NCBI RefSeq assembly: GCF_904849725.1 | Contig: NC_058524.1 | Location: 355,009,823-355,073,822, forward strand | DNA: 64,000 bases | Origin: Hordeum vulgare subsp. vulgare | Taxonomy: Eukaryota > Streptophyta > Magnoliopsida > Poales > Poaceae | Direction: 5' to 3' | In this document: positions 42,726 to 52,362 of the stretch, piece by piece | Layout of the letters: each line of letters begins with the position of its first letter | How positions within the stretch are numbered: the first letter of the stretch is position 1 | Made by a program: the position numbers and the translations under genes | Notes under the pieces: generated by a model | What the model was told of the DNA's origin: nothing | Seen by the model: only the letters and a program-made list of their open reading frames with translations | Database searches by the model: none

Positions 42726-44539
42726 TGTTGGAAATATGCCCTAGAGGCAATGATAAAATAGTTATTATTATTTTTCATGTTTCAAGATAGTCGTTTATTA
42801 TCCATGCTATAATTGTATTGAATGAAAGCATAGATACATGTGTGGATATATAGACTAAACAATGTCCCTAGCAAGCCTCTTGTTGGCTAGCAAGTTGATC
42901 AAGGATTGTTAAGGTTTTCTCACCATATGCAAGTGTTGTCACTTGATAACTGGATCACATCTTTAGGAGAATCATGTGATGGACAAGACCCAAATTATAA
43001 ACGTAACATGTGATCGTGTCATTTTGCTGCTATTGTTTTCTACGTGTCAAGTATTCATTCCTATGACCATGAGATCATGTAACTCACTGACTCCGGAGGA
43101 ATAGCTTGTGTGTATCAAACATCACAACGTTACTGGGTGACTATAAAGGTGCTCTACAAGTATCTCCGAAGGTGTCCGTTGAGTTAGCATGGATCAAGAC
43201 TAGGATTTGTCACTCCGTGTGACAGAGAGGTATCTCGGGGCCCACTCGGTAATACAACATCACAAACAAGCCGTGCAAGCAATGTGACTCAAGTGTAAGT
43301 CACGAGATCTTGTATTGCGGAACGAGTAAAGAGACTTGCCGGTGAAGAGATTAAAATAGGTATAGGGATACCGACAATCAAATCTCGGGCAAGTAACATA
43401 CCGAAGGACAAAGGGAATGATATACGAGATCATATGAATCCTTGGCATAGAGGTTCAACCGATAAGATCTTCGTAGAATATGTAGGATCCAAAATGGGCA
43501 TCCAGGTATCGCTATTGGATATTGACCGAGGAGTGCCTTGGGTCATGTCTACATAGTTATCGAACCTGCAGGGTCTGCACACTTAAGGTTTGATGATGTT
43601 TTAGTATAGTTGAGATATATGTGTTGGTGACCGATGTTTTTCGGAGTCCCAGATGAGATCACGGATGTCACGAGGGTTTCCGGAATGGTCCAGAAACAAA
43701 TATTGATATATAGGATGGTTTCATTTGGTTACCGGAAAGTTTTTGGGCATTACTCGCAGTGTACCTTGAGTGACGAATGGGTTCTGGGTATTCACCGGGG
43801 GGGGGCGGGCACCCCGCCGGGAGTGAGCCCAGTAACCCTAGTGTGGCGCACGATACCTTAGTGGGCTGGTGAGGCCAACCCAAGAGGGCTATGTCGCCAC
43901 AAGTGGAAAAAACCAAAGGAAAAGAAAAAACAAAGAAAGAGGGAGGTGGGAAGGAAGGAGTGGACTCCTTCCCCCAAACCGAATTGGGGTGGGACTCCAC
44001 CTCCTCCTGATTGGCCAGCGCCCTTGGGGCTCCCTTGAGCCCCGAGGCTAGCCCCTCCCCTTCTCCTATATATATTGGTGATTTTAGGGCCTTTGAGACA
44101 CAACTTTGCCAGGTGCAACTCAAACCTATACCACGTAGTTCTTCCCCTAGATCGGATTTCTGCGGAGCTCGGGCGGAGCCGTGCAGGAGTAGATCATCAC
44201 CACCACCAGCGCGTTGTCACACTGCCGGATAACTCATCTACTTCTCCGTATCTCTTTCTAGATCAAGAAGGCCGAGATCATCATCGAGCTGTAAGTGTGC
44301 TGAACGCGGAGGTGGCGTCCATTTGGCGCTAGATCAGAACGGATCGTGGGACGGATCTTGGGACTACGGTGATTTGAATCACAAAGTTGTACCACTACAT
44401 CAACTGCATTTCTTAATGCTTCCCGCTTAGTGATCTACAATGGTATGTGGATCTAATCTCCCCTCGTAGATGAACATCACCATGGTTGGTCTTCGTGTGC
44501 GTAGAATTTTTTTTCTTTCCCATGGAACGTTCCCCAACA
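42726..44539 (+). repeat. 3' LTR of BARE-1-like element
   Basis: It keeps the canonical TGTTGG start that the 5' LTR has lost, and ends CCCCAACA, followed by the duplicated TTGGC. TATA box TATATATA at 44067-44074. Confidence 0.93.
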
Positions 44540-45093
44540 TTGGCATGATAAATGAACGTGTGAGGTTCAACCCATGCTTATGATAATATCTACAACTTAT
44601 TCATATGGATATATGCAACACGTTGATGCATGCTTTTAAAAGATTGATCATGTCATTGCACTAAAAAATTAGCTTTCTGCAAATTACCTACTTAGTGGTA
44701 TAGAATGCTTTGTTATTGCCTTGTTCCAAACATGGGTTTCTTGCGAGTACATTAAAAGTACTCATTGGCTTGCCACTTGTTATTTTATTGGTTAGGCATG
44801 AGAGAAACAGGATATGAAGAAGATTACCCCGGTATCGTACGTGCGAGCTAGGACGCTTCAGAGTCAGAATGCGTGTAAGGTTAAGGCAGATGGCATGGGT
44901 TAATGCTATCGTTGAAGATTTTCCACAACAATTCATATGAAGACATGGCCACGGGGGCCATAGCCGAGCTAAATGATACTAAGGGATGTAAGACTCTTGT
45001 TAATCACTTTATGTGTGTTCAGTGGGCACTAATCTGTGGGATCACTATGCATGTTCATTCGGTGAACACGACTTATGAGTTGGAGTCCCCACA
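44540..45093 (+). repeat. Family A long LTR, copy 2, right part with true 3' end
   Basis: It continues copy 2 after the Copia insertion and aligns with the end of copy 3 (reverse complement of 52900-52363), sharing GTACTCATTGGCTTGCCAC, AGTCAGAATGC and GGTGAACA. It ends GTCCCCACA and is followed four bases later by a primer-binding site, so this copy is the 5' LTR of a plus-strand element. Confidence 0.8.
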
Positions 45094-45097
45094 AAGA

Positions 45098-45129
45098 TGG
45101 TATCAAAGCCATCCTGACTGTAGGAAGCC
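45098..45129 (+). other. Primer-binding site and stub of family A interior
   Basis: TGGTATCAAAGCC (45098-45110) is a near match to the tRNA-iMet primer-binding consensus. Only about 32 bp of family A interior survive before the next LTR starts at 45130. Confidence 0.75.
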
Positions 45130-45670
45130 TGTCGGCGTTCTTGTAATGGGGGTACCCAAACTTGCCTCCCTGTGGCCAAAGACTGGCCCACTTAATAGAC
45201 CAAACACAACCACACATGGCACCACTCAAGGCAAGGCCCTCGCGAGGGTCCTAGCCTCGCGAGGAGGAGCGGCACCAAGACCCGCAGGGGGCCTCCTCAG
45301 GACCCCTCCGGAGCGGCGGAAATTCCGAGGCAAGACCCGACCTCAGGAGTCAAGGATAACACGGGGAAATGACATACGAGCAGCGGATTGCAGGATGGTG
45401 CAGTTTCCCCTTTCGTGCAAAGGAGGGAAGGACGTACGCGAGTTCCCAAGGCATCTTCCAAATGTTTCCTTTCTGGTGCCACAAGGCTATCGCCGCCCAC
45501 CAGCAGGACGGATGTCATCCCTGGACCCGTCCTTGTTGCGCTGACACCCACTTTGCAGGTGAGGATTACTTTTGGGAAGGGGAAGCATGTTCCCCTGTTC
45601 CCCTTCAAAATTGGCAGTCGTGGGATACCTTCTCGCCGAAATGATAAGGGAAGAGGATCGGGGCCGCCAC

Positions 45671-45680
45671 TATATATATA
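45671..45680 (+). promoter_or_regulatory. TATA box of gag-protease Gypsy LTR
   Basis: TATATATATA, 25 bp upstream of the solo-LTR insertion point. The insertion therefore separates the TATA box from, or lies at, the expected transcription start. Confidence 0.6.
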
Positions 45681-45705
45681 GAGAGTAGGTTACTTCATGG
45701 GGGAC

Positions 45706-47342
45706 TGATACGTCTCAAATGTATTTGTAATTTTTGATGGTTTCACGCTGTTATCTTGCCTTCTTTGTATGTTTTATGTACCTTTTTATATCTTTTTTGG
45801 ACTAACTTATTAATTCAGTGCCAAGTGCCAGTACATGTTTTTTCCGTGTTTTTGACTCTTTTCAGATATAATTTTGGAACGGAGTCCAAACGGAATAAAA
45901 ACCCCGAAATGATTTTTTCCCGAACGAAAGAATACCAGGGAGCCTTTGGGCCAAGCCAGGTTGGCCCCAGGGAGCCCACAAGCTCCCACCACGCTACCAG
46001 GGGGAGGCGGTGGTGGGCAAGCTTGTGGCCACCCTGGCCGCCCCCTGACATAGATCTTGCGCCTATATATTCCAAAATATTCCGCAAAAAATCGGGAGAG
46101 CCTCGAAAATACTTTTCCGCCGCCGCAAGCTTCCGTTTCCGCGAGATCTCATCTGGAGACCCTTCCCGGCACCCCGCCAGAGGGGAGTTTGGAGTTGGAG
46201 GGCTTCTTCATCATCATCATCGCCCCTCCAATGACTCGTGAATAGTTCACTTTAGACCTACGCATCCGTAGTTAGTAGCTAGATGGCTTCTTCTCTCTCT
46301 TGGATCTTCAATACAAAGTTCTCCATGATCTTCGTGGAGATCTATCCGATGTAATCTTCTTTGGCGGTGTGTTTTGTCGAGATCCGATGAATTGTGGACT
46401 TGTGATCAGATTATCTATTATATGTATTTGAGTCTTTGCTGATTTCTTATATGCATGATTTGATATCCTTGTAAGTTTCTCCGAGTCTTGGGTTTTGTTT
46501 GGCCAACTAGATCTATGATTCTTGCAATGGGAGAAGTGCTTGGTTTTGGGTTCTGCCATGTGGTGACCTTTCCTAGTGACAGTAGGGGCCGCAAGGCACA
46601 CATCAAGCAGTTTCAATCAAGGGTCAAAAGATGGGGTTTTTTATCATTGGTATGAGATTATCCCTCTATATCATGTCATCTTGCTTAAGGTGTTACTCTG
46701 TTCTTATGGACTTAATACACTAGATGCATGCTGGATAGCGGTCGACGTGTGGAGTAATAGTAGTAGATTTAGAAAGTATCGGCCTACTTGTTTAGGACGT
46801 GATGCCAATAGAAATAATCATTGCATAGATATCGTCACGACTCTTCACAGTTCTATCAATTGCTCGACAGTAATTTGTTCACCCAACGTCTACTTGCTTT
46901 CATGAGAAAAGCCACTAGTAAACACTACGGACCCTGGGTCTATTCACGTCCATCGTTTACATATCCGCTTTTACTTTACTTTGTTACTTTGTTGCTTTGA
47001 GTTCTCACTTGGAAAACAATCTATAAGGGATTGACAACCCCTTCATAGCGTTGGGTGCAAGCTTTTGTGTTTGTGCAGTATCTTGAGATACTCTTCCGCC
47101 GGATTGATACCTTGGTTCTCAAACTGAGGAAGTACTTACCACCGCTACGCTACATCACCCTTTCCGCTTCGAGGGAACACCAACACAAGGCTCCAAGGCC
47201 ACGGGGGAAATCCGTTGCATACTTGCATAGGAAGTCCCTTAAGGCGTAGCCGCAGCTGAAGGATTCCTGGTGCCGTTGCTGAGGAGTATCAAGCAACACT
47301 CCTATTTCGGGCGCCATTGGAAGGTCTTTTGTTGCAGTAGCA
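45706..47342 (+). repeat. Solo LTR of an Athila-type (Sabrina/WHAM-like) element
   Basis: It starts TGATACGTCTCAAATG and ends GTTGCAGTAGCA, is flanked by GGGAC on both sides (45701-45705 and 47343-47347), and has no interior or second LTR. It probably arose by recombination between two LTRs of a full element. A TATA box, CCTATATATTCC, lies at about 46060. Near its end it holds two degenerate PBS-like motifs, CTGGTGCCGTTGCTGAGG and TTTCGGGCGCCATTGG. The start resembles the LTR at 3382, but the body is different, so it belongs to a related family. Confidence 0.9.
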
Positions 47343-47651
47343 GGGACAGATTCATTCACTCCCACGTTGGCACCACACAAAGGTCACCCATCCTCTGGAT
47401 GCCTTCGAACACTGTACTAGTTCATCCACCAACCTCCACGAGAGGCAATCCACCAAAGTAGGAGTAGGGTATTACCCTCCTCAACAGCCCGAACCTGGGT
47501 AAACTACCATGTTTTGTGTCTTCCTCACCATCGAGTGAGTTCTTGGCCATCCCCAGCGAGTAGCGAGTTAGGTGAGGTGAGCCCGCGAGAGATCTTCATA
47601 CACGCCCCTCAGGTCGAATATTTAGGGTTTTGCGGAGCCCGAAATCTGGCA

Positions 47652-47671
47652 TTTGGCGTGCTAGGTAGGGG
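47652..47671 (+). other. Primer-binding site of gag-protease Gypsy element
   Basis: TTTGGCGTGCTAGGTAGGGG follows the LTR end; it is close to the TTGGCGCGCCAGGTAGGGG form used by several cereal Gypsy elements. Confidence 0.65.
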
Positions 47672-48429
47672 GCGTGTCAAGGTTTCCTCCAAGCTCCACC
47701 TTCACCAAGCTTCGCCGCTCTGATGCCTGACGCTCGCCGGGCTCGCGCCGAGCGACGCACCACCCGTGTTGCTTAGACGGCGCCCATGGGCCCCGACGGC
47801 GTGCGCCGGTCACCATCGCCCATGGTGAACGCCGCCATAGGTCCCGACGCTCAAGAACAACAGGGTTCCTCCCAGCCGGCTGCTGAGCAGTCCGACGGCC
47901 GCACCGCCACTCTAGCGCACTTCCGGGCTTCTGGGTCGGCCTCGCGTGCCCGGCCAGAGATGCCGCATGGCCGACGCTCGCTTGCCATGGCCACCGAGCT
48001 TCTCCTCTACTAGCCCACCCCTGACCACCACAAAGACTGGCTCCAGCGCATCGAGGAGCTTGTCACAGCTGCCGGTGATTCTACGCCGCTCTCCTGCTCG
48101 TTTCGACCCCAACCATCCCTGGCGAATGACGAGGAGCAAGATGCGCCACCCCCACCTCCACGATGTGATGCGTGCCCCGAGCCCAGGCAGGAAGCGCATC
48201 CCCGCGACCGGCCTCGTGAACCAAGGGTGAGGCCAGGAGATGAAGCATGTTGTCAGGTGGTTCCTCGGCCACACACCAACGCGCGCGCGCTCGTATCGCT
48301 GCAAATCCCGCGCCGCGAGCGTGCCCCGCTCGAAGCAGACCCATTGGAGCAACAGGACCAGGTCGCCCTCACACGCGCTGCTCCTGTCGGGCCGCTGGGG
48401 TGCCTCGCCATCACCCCTGAGCTCTAAGC

Positions 48430-48960
48430 AACTGAGTGGCCGTGCAAGTTCAAGCCCGACCTACCCCCACGCTACGACGACACCGTGGACCCGGCCGAGT
48501 TCTTACAACTCTGCACGCTGAGTATCTGGGCGGCAGGAGGGGGCGACAAAGTCATGGCATGTTGGTTCCCCATGGCGCTCAAGAGCGATGCACTCTCTTG
48601 GCTCCTCAACCTACCAAGGGCGTCCATCCCCTCCTTGGATGATCTACGCGAACGGTTCATTGCCAACTTCAAGGGAACCTGTGACCGTGCTCCCACGATG
48701 AACGATCTGCGATGCATGAAGCAGTAGGAGGGGGAGACCATGCACAAGTTCATACAACGCTTCATGTCCATACGCCTCCAGATCCCCAAGGCATCAGACG
48801 ATGCCATCATCTCGGCCTCTCCGATGGAGTCAACGATCTCAAGATGAAGGAGCAGCTCGCCATGAGTGATGAAATGAGCACTGCATTGGAGATGTTCAAC
48901 CTCGGAACTAGAAGAGGAGAAGACTAAGGCCAAGGAGACAAAGCGCAAGGCTCCGGCGGT
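48430..48960 (+). pseudogene. gag: Gag of gag-protease Gypsy element, disrupted
   Basis: PCKFKPDLPPRYDDTVDPAE leads into FLQLCTLSIWAAGGGDKVMA, SDALSWLLNLPRASI and LRERFIANFKGTCDR, a retrotransposon Gag core. A TAG at 48725 interrupts it; the same phase continues EGETMHKFIQRFMSIRLQIP, a typical Gag motif, before further stops. Upstream sequence (47700-48430) is GC-rich with no intact frame. Confidence 0.8.
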
Positions 48961-49266
48961 GCTCGCAGCCGAGCCTAAGGCGAAGCTCGGCCGAGGGGGA
49001 GAGCGCCTATCAGGAGGGGGGCCAACGTGCAACTTCCACGGCACCAGCGGCCATCATACCTCCGGGTCCCACGATCTCTGACTGGTCCATGCCGAACACT
49101 TCAGCATGCGGCCTGGACGGGAAGACAAAGGCCCCGCGCTCGGCGGTGGTTGAAGTGGAGGCTGCTGGGATGACTAGGAGCCGCGTCAGGGGTGGCATGA
49201 ACAGCCTCATGAAGCCGTTGGAGCAGCCAGCCTCAGGAGGACCGTTGGCGCGACGACCCTTAGGAG

Positions 49267-50058
49267 GTGCAACAACGCGGTCAGCCTCGTGAGGTTCGCC
49301 CTCGTGAGGCTGGGCTGCCTCCGCCACCCAGGAGGAGGGATGAAGACAGGCAGAATGATGGGGTTGGGGGCTTCCACGAGGTTACGGCGGTGGCCTCCAT
49401 CCTGGGATTCACCCAGACCCTAGCCTCGAACCGCGCGTTCAAGCAGTTTGCTCGGGAGGTGAATGTCGCTCTCCCGAAGCCTGAAGTGATGCGGCCCCTT
49501 AACTGGTACCAGACCACCATCAACTTCGACCCAAGTGATCAGCTCAGGTGCTCGTTCATGGCCAGCAAGCTCACCATGATGTGCATGCCGACCATCATGA
49601 ACGTCCTTGTCACCAAGACCCTTATCGATAGTGGAGTGGGGCTCAACGTCCTCTCGGTCGAGACCTTCAAGACTCTCCAGTTGTCATACGAACAACTCAT
49701 GCCGACCAAGCCTGAAGCGATGCGGCCCCTCTAAGGAGTCACATAAGGGTCCACCGTGCACATCGGGCGGGTGCGTCTGCCAGTCACCTTCGGCGGGCAC
49801 AAGAATTACCACACCGAGATCATCGTCTTCGACGTCGCGCACATCCACCTACCGTACAACGCGATCCTTGGGTACCCGGCTCTCGCCAAGTTCATGGCAA
49901 TGACCCACCATGGCTACAACATCCTCAATATGCCTGGGAGCAGCAACGTCATTACCATCGCCTGCAACGAGAAGGATGCCGTTTGTACACTCGAGCACGC
50001 CTACCACGCCACGGTGGTGGAACGCTCGGACGACGAAGAAGACGAGCCACCTCGTTAG
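49267..50058 (+). pseudogene. Tat-like protease domain of gag-protease Gypsy element
   Basis: The frame to 49734 has ASILGFTQTLASNRAFKQFA, PLNWYQTTINFDPSDQ and TLIDSGVGLNVLSVETF, where the family's DGGS-type active site reads DSGVG. A TAA follows at about 49732. The next frame (49756-50058) has RVRLPVTFGGHKNYHTEIIV and YNAILGYPALAKFMAMTHHG, the conserved C-terminal protease motif. This is the last recognisable coding part of the element. Confidence 0.8.
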
Positions 50059-51020
50059 GACCTACGCAAGAAGAAGACGCGGCTCCTCCCCAAGGAGCGC
50101 CTTGGGACTTCGGGCTCCGTGCCCAGGGATGGGGTCATGCCTCCCATCCCATAGGAAGGCACGCTCGGCGCCCCCCTTGGGTTCGCCTGGGGTCTCTCAC
50201 TGGGGAGGTTCCTGGCCTGACCAATGAGGCGAGGGTGGCGCTCGAGCACAACCCGAGGGCGCACTCCGGCGCGCGTCCACCCAGCTCCCTTGAGTCCATC
50301 ATCAGAGCAATACATGAGCTTCGAGAGGCTCAGGCAGTGCGAGACGGGGACTGCCCTGCATCACCAATCGCAAGCCGTCGTCGGCAGAGTGCATCGGCCC
50401 CGCATCTGCATCAACACGCTCGCAATCGACAGAGCTGCGGCTCAAGGTCCCTTTTGGCCCGCGCGAACTAACCGTCGGTGGGTGTGCCCGGGCGTCGGCA
50501 CTCTCATGCCCTTCTGGTTGTGGAACACCGCTGCTACCTACCGTCGGCTCCAGTAAGCCATGCTCATGCCTTTCCTGCTAAGGCGTGGCGAGGAAGAGGA
50601 GGAGATGCTCGGGCACAGCGAAGGCCCCGAGCCTCAGGAGACGGCGGACCCGTAAGTGTCGCGATCGTGTAAGCAGGAGATCGGGTGACGACGGCGCCCT
50701 TGGCCCTTCAGTGCCACAGCCGCCAGGTGACTTTTTGCTCGCTGCTACCAGGTAACTTTTTGGCTCACTCTGTCCAAGGGCGCCCACAGAGCCATGTGCG
50801 CTCCAGGAGTTCAGGGCACTCCCCAGCCGCCACTTTCATTTACACATCATTCAGTTCTTTCTTTCGCACCCACTTCAAACCCTAACATTCGAACTTGCTT
50901 GCATCTTTGGGCGGTCGTCACCCTCTTGGGGGCTCCGTACAAAGCTTATCCTTGTAGGCCTCCTGAGGTAGCAGACACCCAGCCTCACTCCCGAAGAAGA
51001 AGAAGTCAGCAGGGTTTACC
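50059..51020 (+). other. Non-coding stretch after protease
   Basis: About 960 bp where RT should follow in a complete element. Only short overlapping frames are present and no RT motif was found on either strand. The sequence is GC-rich, with degraded protein-like fragments near 50060-50220. Confidence 0.5.
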
Positions 51021-51023
51021 AAT

Positions 51024-51426
51024 GACCCAAAAGGAATCATGCCCCTATGGCTCGAGGATAGAGACACTCGCGAGGCCAAAGCATCCTCGCGACCTCCCAC
51101 CTACACCCCCCGGTGACACTCTCACGTAATAACAAGCTGCGACTGTATACGCCCGGGGCCCCCCGAGGACGTGGAGGGGTCCCTCCCACCCCGAGTGGAT
51201 GACCTATGCTCCATGCTGGGTGAAGACCCAAAAGGAATCAGGCGCCTATGCCTCGGGGGTAGGGACACTCGCGAGGCCAAAGCGTCCTCGCGACCTCCCA
51301 GATACACCCCCACCGTCACACTCTCATGTAATAACGAGATGTAGTTGTATACGTCCGGGGCCCCGCGAGAACGCGGAGGAGTCTCTCCCACGCCTAGTGG
51401 CAGCCCTACGCTCCGTGCTAGGGAGA
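51024..51426 (+). repeat. Tandem repeat, 201-bp unit, two copies
   Basis: GACCCAAAAGGAATCA occurs at 51024 and again at 51225. Both copies continue through GACACTCGCGAGGCCAAAGC, CCTCGCGACCTCCCA, GTAATAAC and CGGGGCCCC. It has no coding potential in common. Confidence 0.85.
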
Positions 51427-51436
51427 TGACGGAGGG

Positions 51437-51612
51437 AATCAACTAAGTCCGCCAATGACTACGCCCGCAACTGGCAAGGAAATCAACACAGTCCTCCAAT
51501 GACTATGCCCGCAACTGGCAAGGAAATCAACAAAGTCCACCAATGACTATGCCCACAGCTGGCCATGAAATCAACCCAGTCTAGCTACGGCTATGCCCAC
51601 GCCCAGTGCGGG
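51437..51612 (+). repeat. Tandem repeat, 44-bp unit, four copies
   Basis: AATCAAC recurs at 51437, 51481, 51525 and 51569, an exact 44-bp spacing. Each unit continues with AGTCC, CCAATGACTA and TGCCC; the fourth is the most diverged. Confidence 0.88.
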
Positions 51613-51639
51613 GGACAGACAACTAGAGGTATGGAGCCG

Positions 51640-52362
51640 CTCATACGTCAAAGGGGACCCCTGAGCATCGTGACTCAGGGGCCTAACTGTGCCCATAGCC
51701 CCTTCCTTCTTGGGCCGTCCTAGAACCCAGTTGGTTCAACGGAGGTGGAGGTACGCGCGGGGCGGGCCCTGCCGACGCAGAGCCTAGTGCGCTCAACAAG
51801 CCACTTTAAATATCTTAGGAGAACGATGTATTCACTTGTACGTCAAGGGGGACTCCTGAGCATCGTGACTTAGGAGCGTGAACTGCGCGCGTAGCCCCTT
51901 CCATCTTGGGCCGCCCAGGCGGTCCAACGGCGGCGGAGGTACGCGCGGGGCAGGCCCTGCCGATGCAGAGTGCCGAAGGAGTTCAGGAGTATCAAATTTT
52001 CAGTTTCTTAGGAGGGACATTGGAGTCACTCGTATGTCAAGGGGGACTCCTGAGTATCGCGACTCAGGGGCCTAACTGTGCTCGTAGCCCCTTCCCTCTT
52101 GGGCCGTCCTAGTATCCGGTCGGTCCAATGGCGGCAAGGCACGCGCGGGCTCAAGGTGTTCTGATGTTTCAAAATCCTCGCGTGTTCCCCTCATGAGGGT
52201 GCTCTCACCTCAAGGGGGACTCCTTAGTATCGCGACTCAGGAGCCTAACTGGACCCGTACCCCTTCACCTCTTGGGCCATCCTGGGATCTGGTCATTCAA
52301 TGGCGGCTGAGGTATGCATGGGCCGGGCCCTACCAACGCAGAGTTTCACCGCAAACATGAAA
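51640..52362 (+). repeat. Tandem repeat, ~155-195-bp unit, four copies
   Basis: Copies start near 51640, 51837, 52030 and 52205. Shared landmarks in order are TCAAGGGGGACTCCTGAG, CGTGACTCAGG, GTAGCCCCTTCC, CTTGGGCCG and a GCGCGGGC-type stretch. The spacer after the shared core differs between copies. The last copy is cut by the family A LTR at 52363. Confidence 0.85.

Larger units (their letters stand above)
21735..44539 (+). mobile_element. BARE-1/WIS/Angela-type Copia retrotransposon, full-length, interrupted
   Basis: LTRs of 1790 bp (21735-23524) and 1814 bp (42726-44539), the size typical of this Triticeae group, start with TATTG/TGTTGGAAATATGCC and end CCCCAACA. Both ends are flanked by TTGGC (21730-21734 and 44540-44544), and the joined flanks match the uninterrupted family A copy at about 2930, proving a clean insertion. 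Interior order is gag, protease, integrase, RT, RNase H, the Copia order. The integrase is split by a 13.9 kb Tat-lineage element. Multiple nonsense codons and frameshifts make it inactive. The LTRs differ at roughly 15 of the first 255 positions by eye. Confidence 0.93.
45130..47651 (+). repeat. 5' LTR of gag-protease Gypsy element (interrupted)
   Basis: It starts TGTCGGCG and ends AATCTGGCA just before a TTTGGCGTGCTAGG primer-binding site. Without the solo-LTR insertion and its extra duplication it would be about 880 bp. The 3' boundary is inferred from the primer-binding site, as there is no second LTR to compare. Confidence 0.72.
45130..52362 (+). mobile_element. Gag-protease-only Gypsy element, 3' end missing
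   Basis: It begins TGTCGGCGTTCTTG. Its LTR (45130-47651, of which 1642 bp is a later solo-LTR insertion plus duplication) is followed by a primer-binding site, gag remnants, a Tat-like protease domain, and then no RT, RNase H or integrase. The 3' part is three consecutive tandem arrays, which end where family A LTR copy 3 begins at 52363. No 3' LTR is present, so the right end was lost. The left flank AAGCC has no partner to test. Stops are frequent throughout. Confidence 0.8.

Noticed and set aside
51437..51612. CRISPR-like array (four 44-bp units)
   Set aside because: Units are contiguous and diverged with no unique spacers; this is a minisatellite in a plant retrotransposon.
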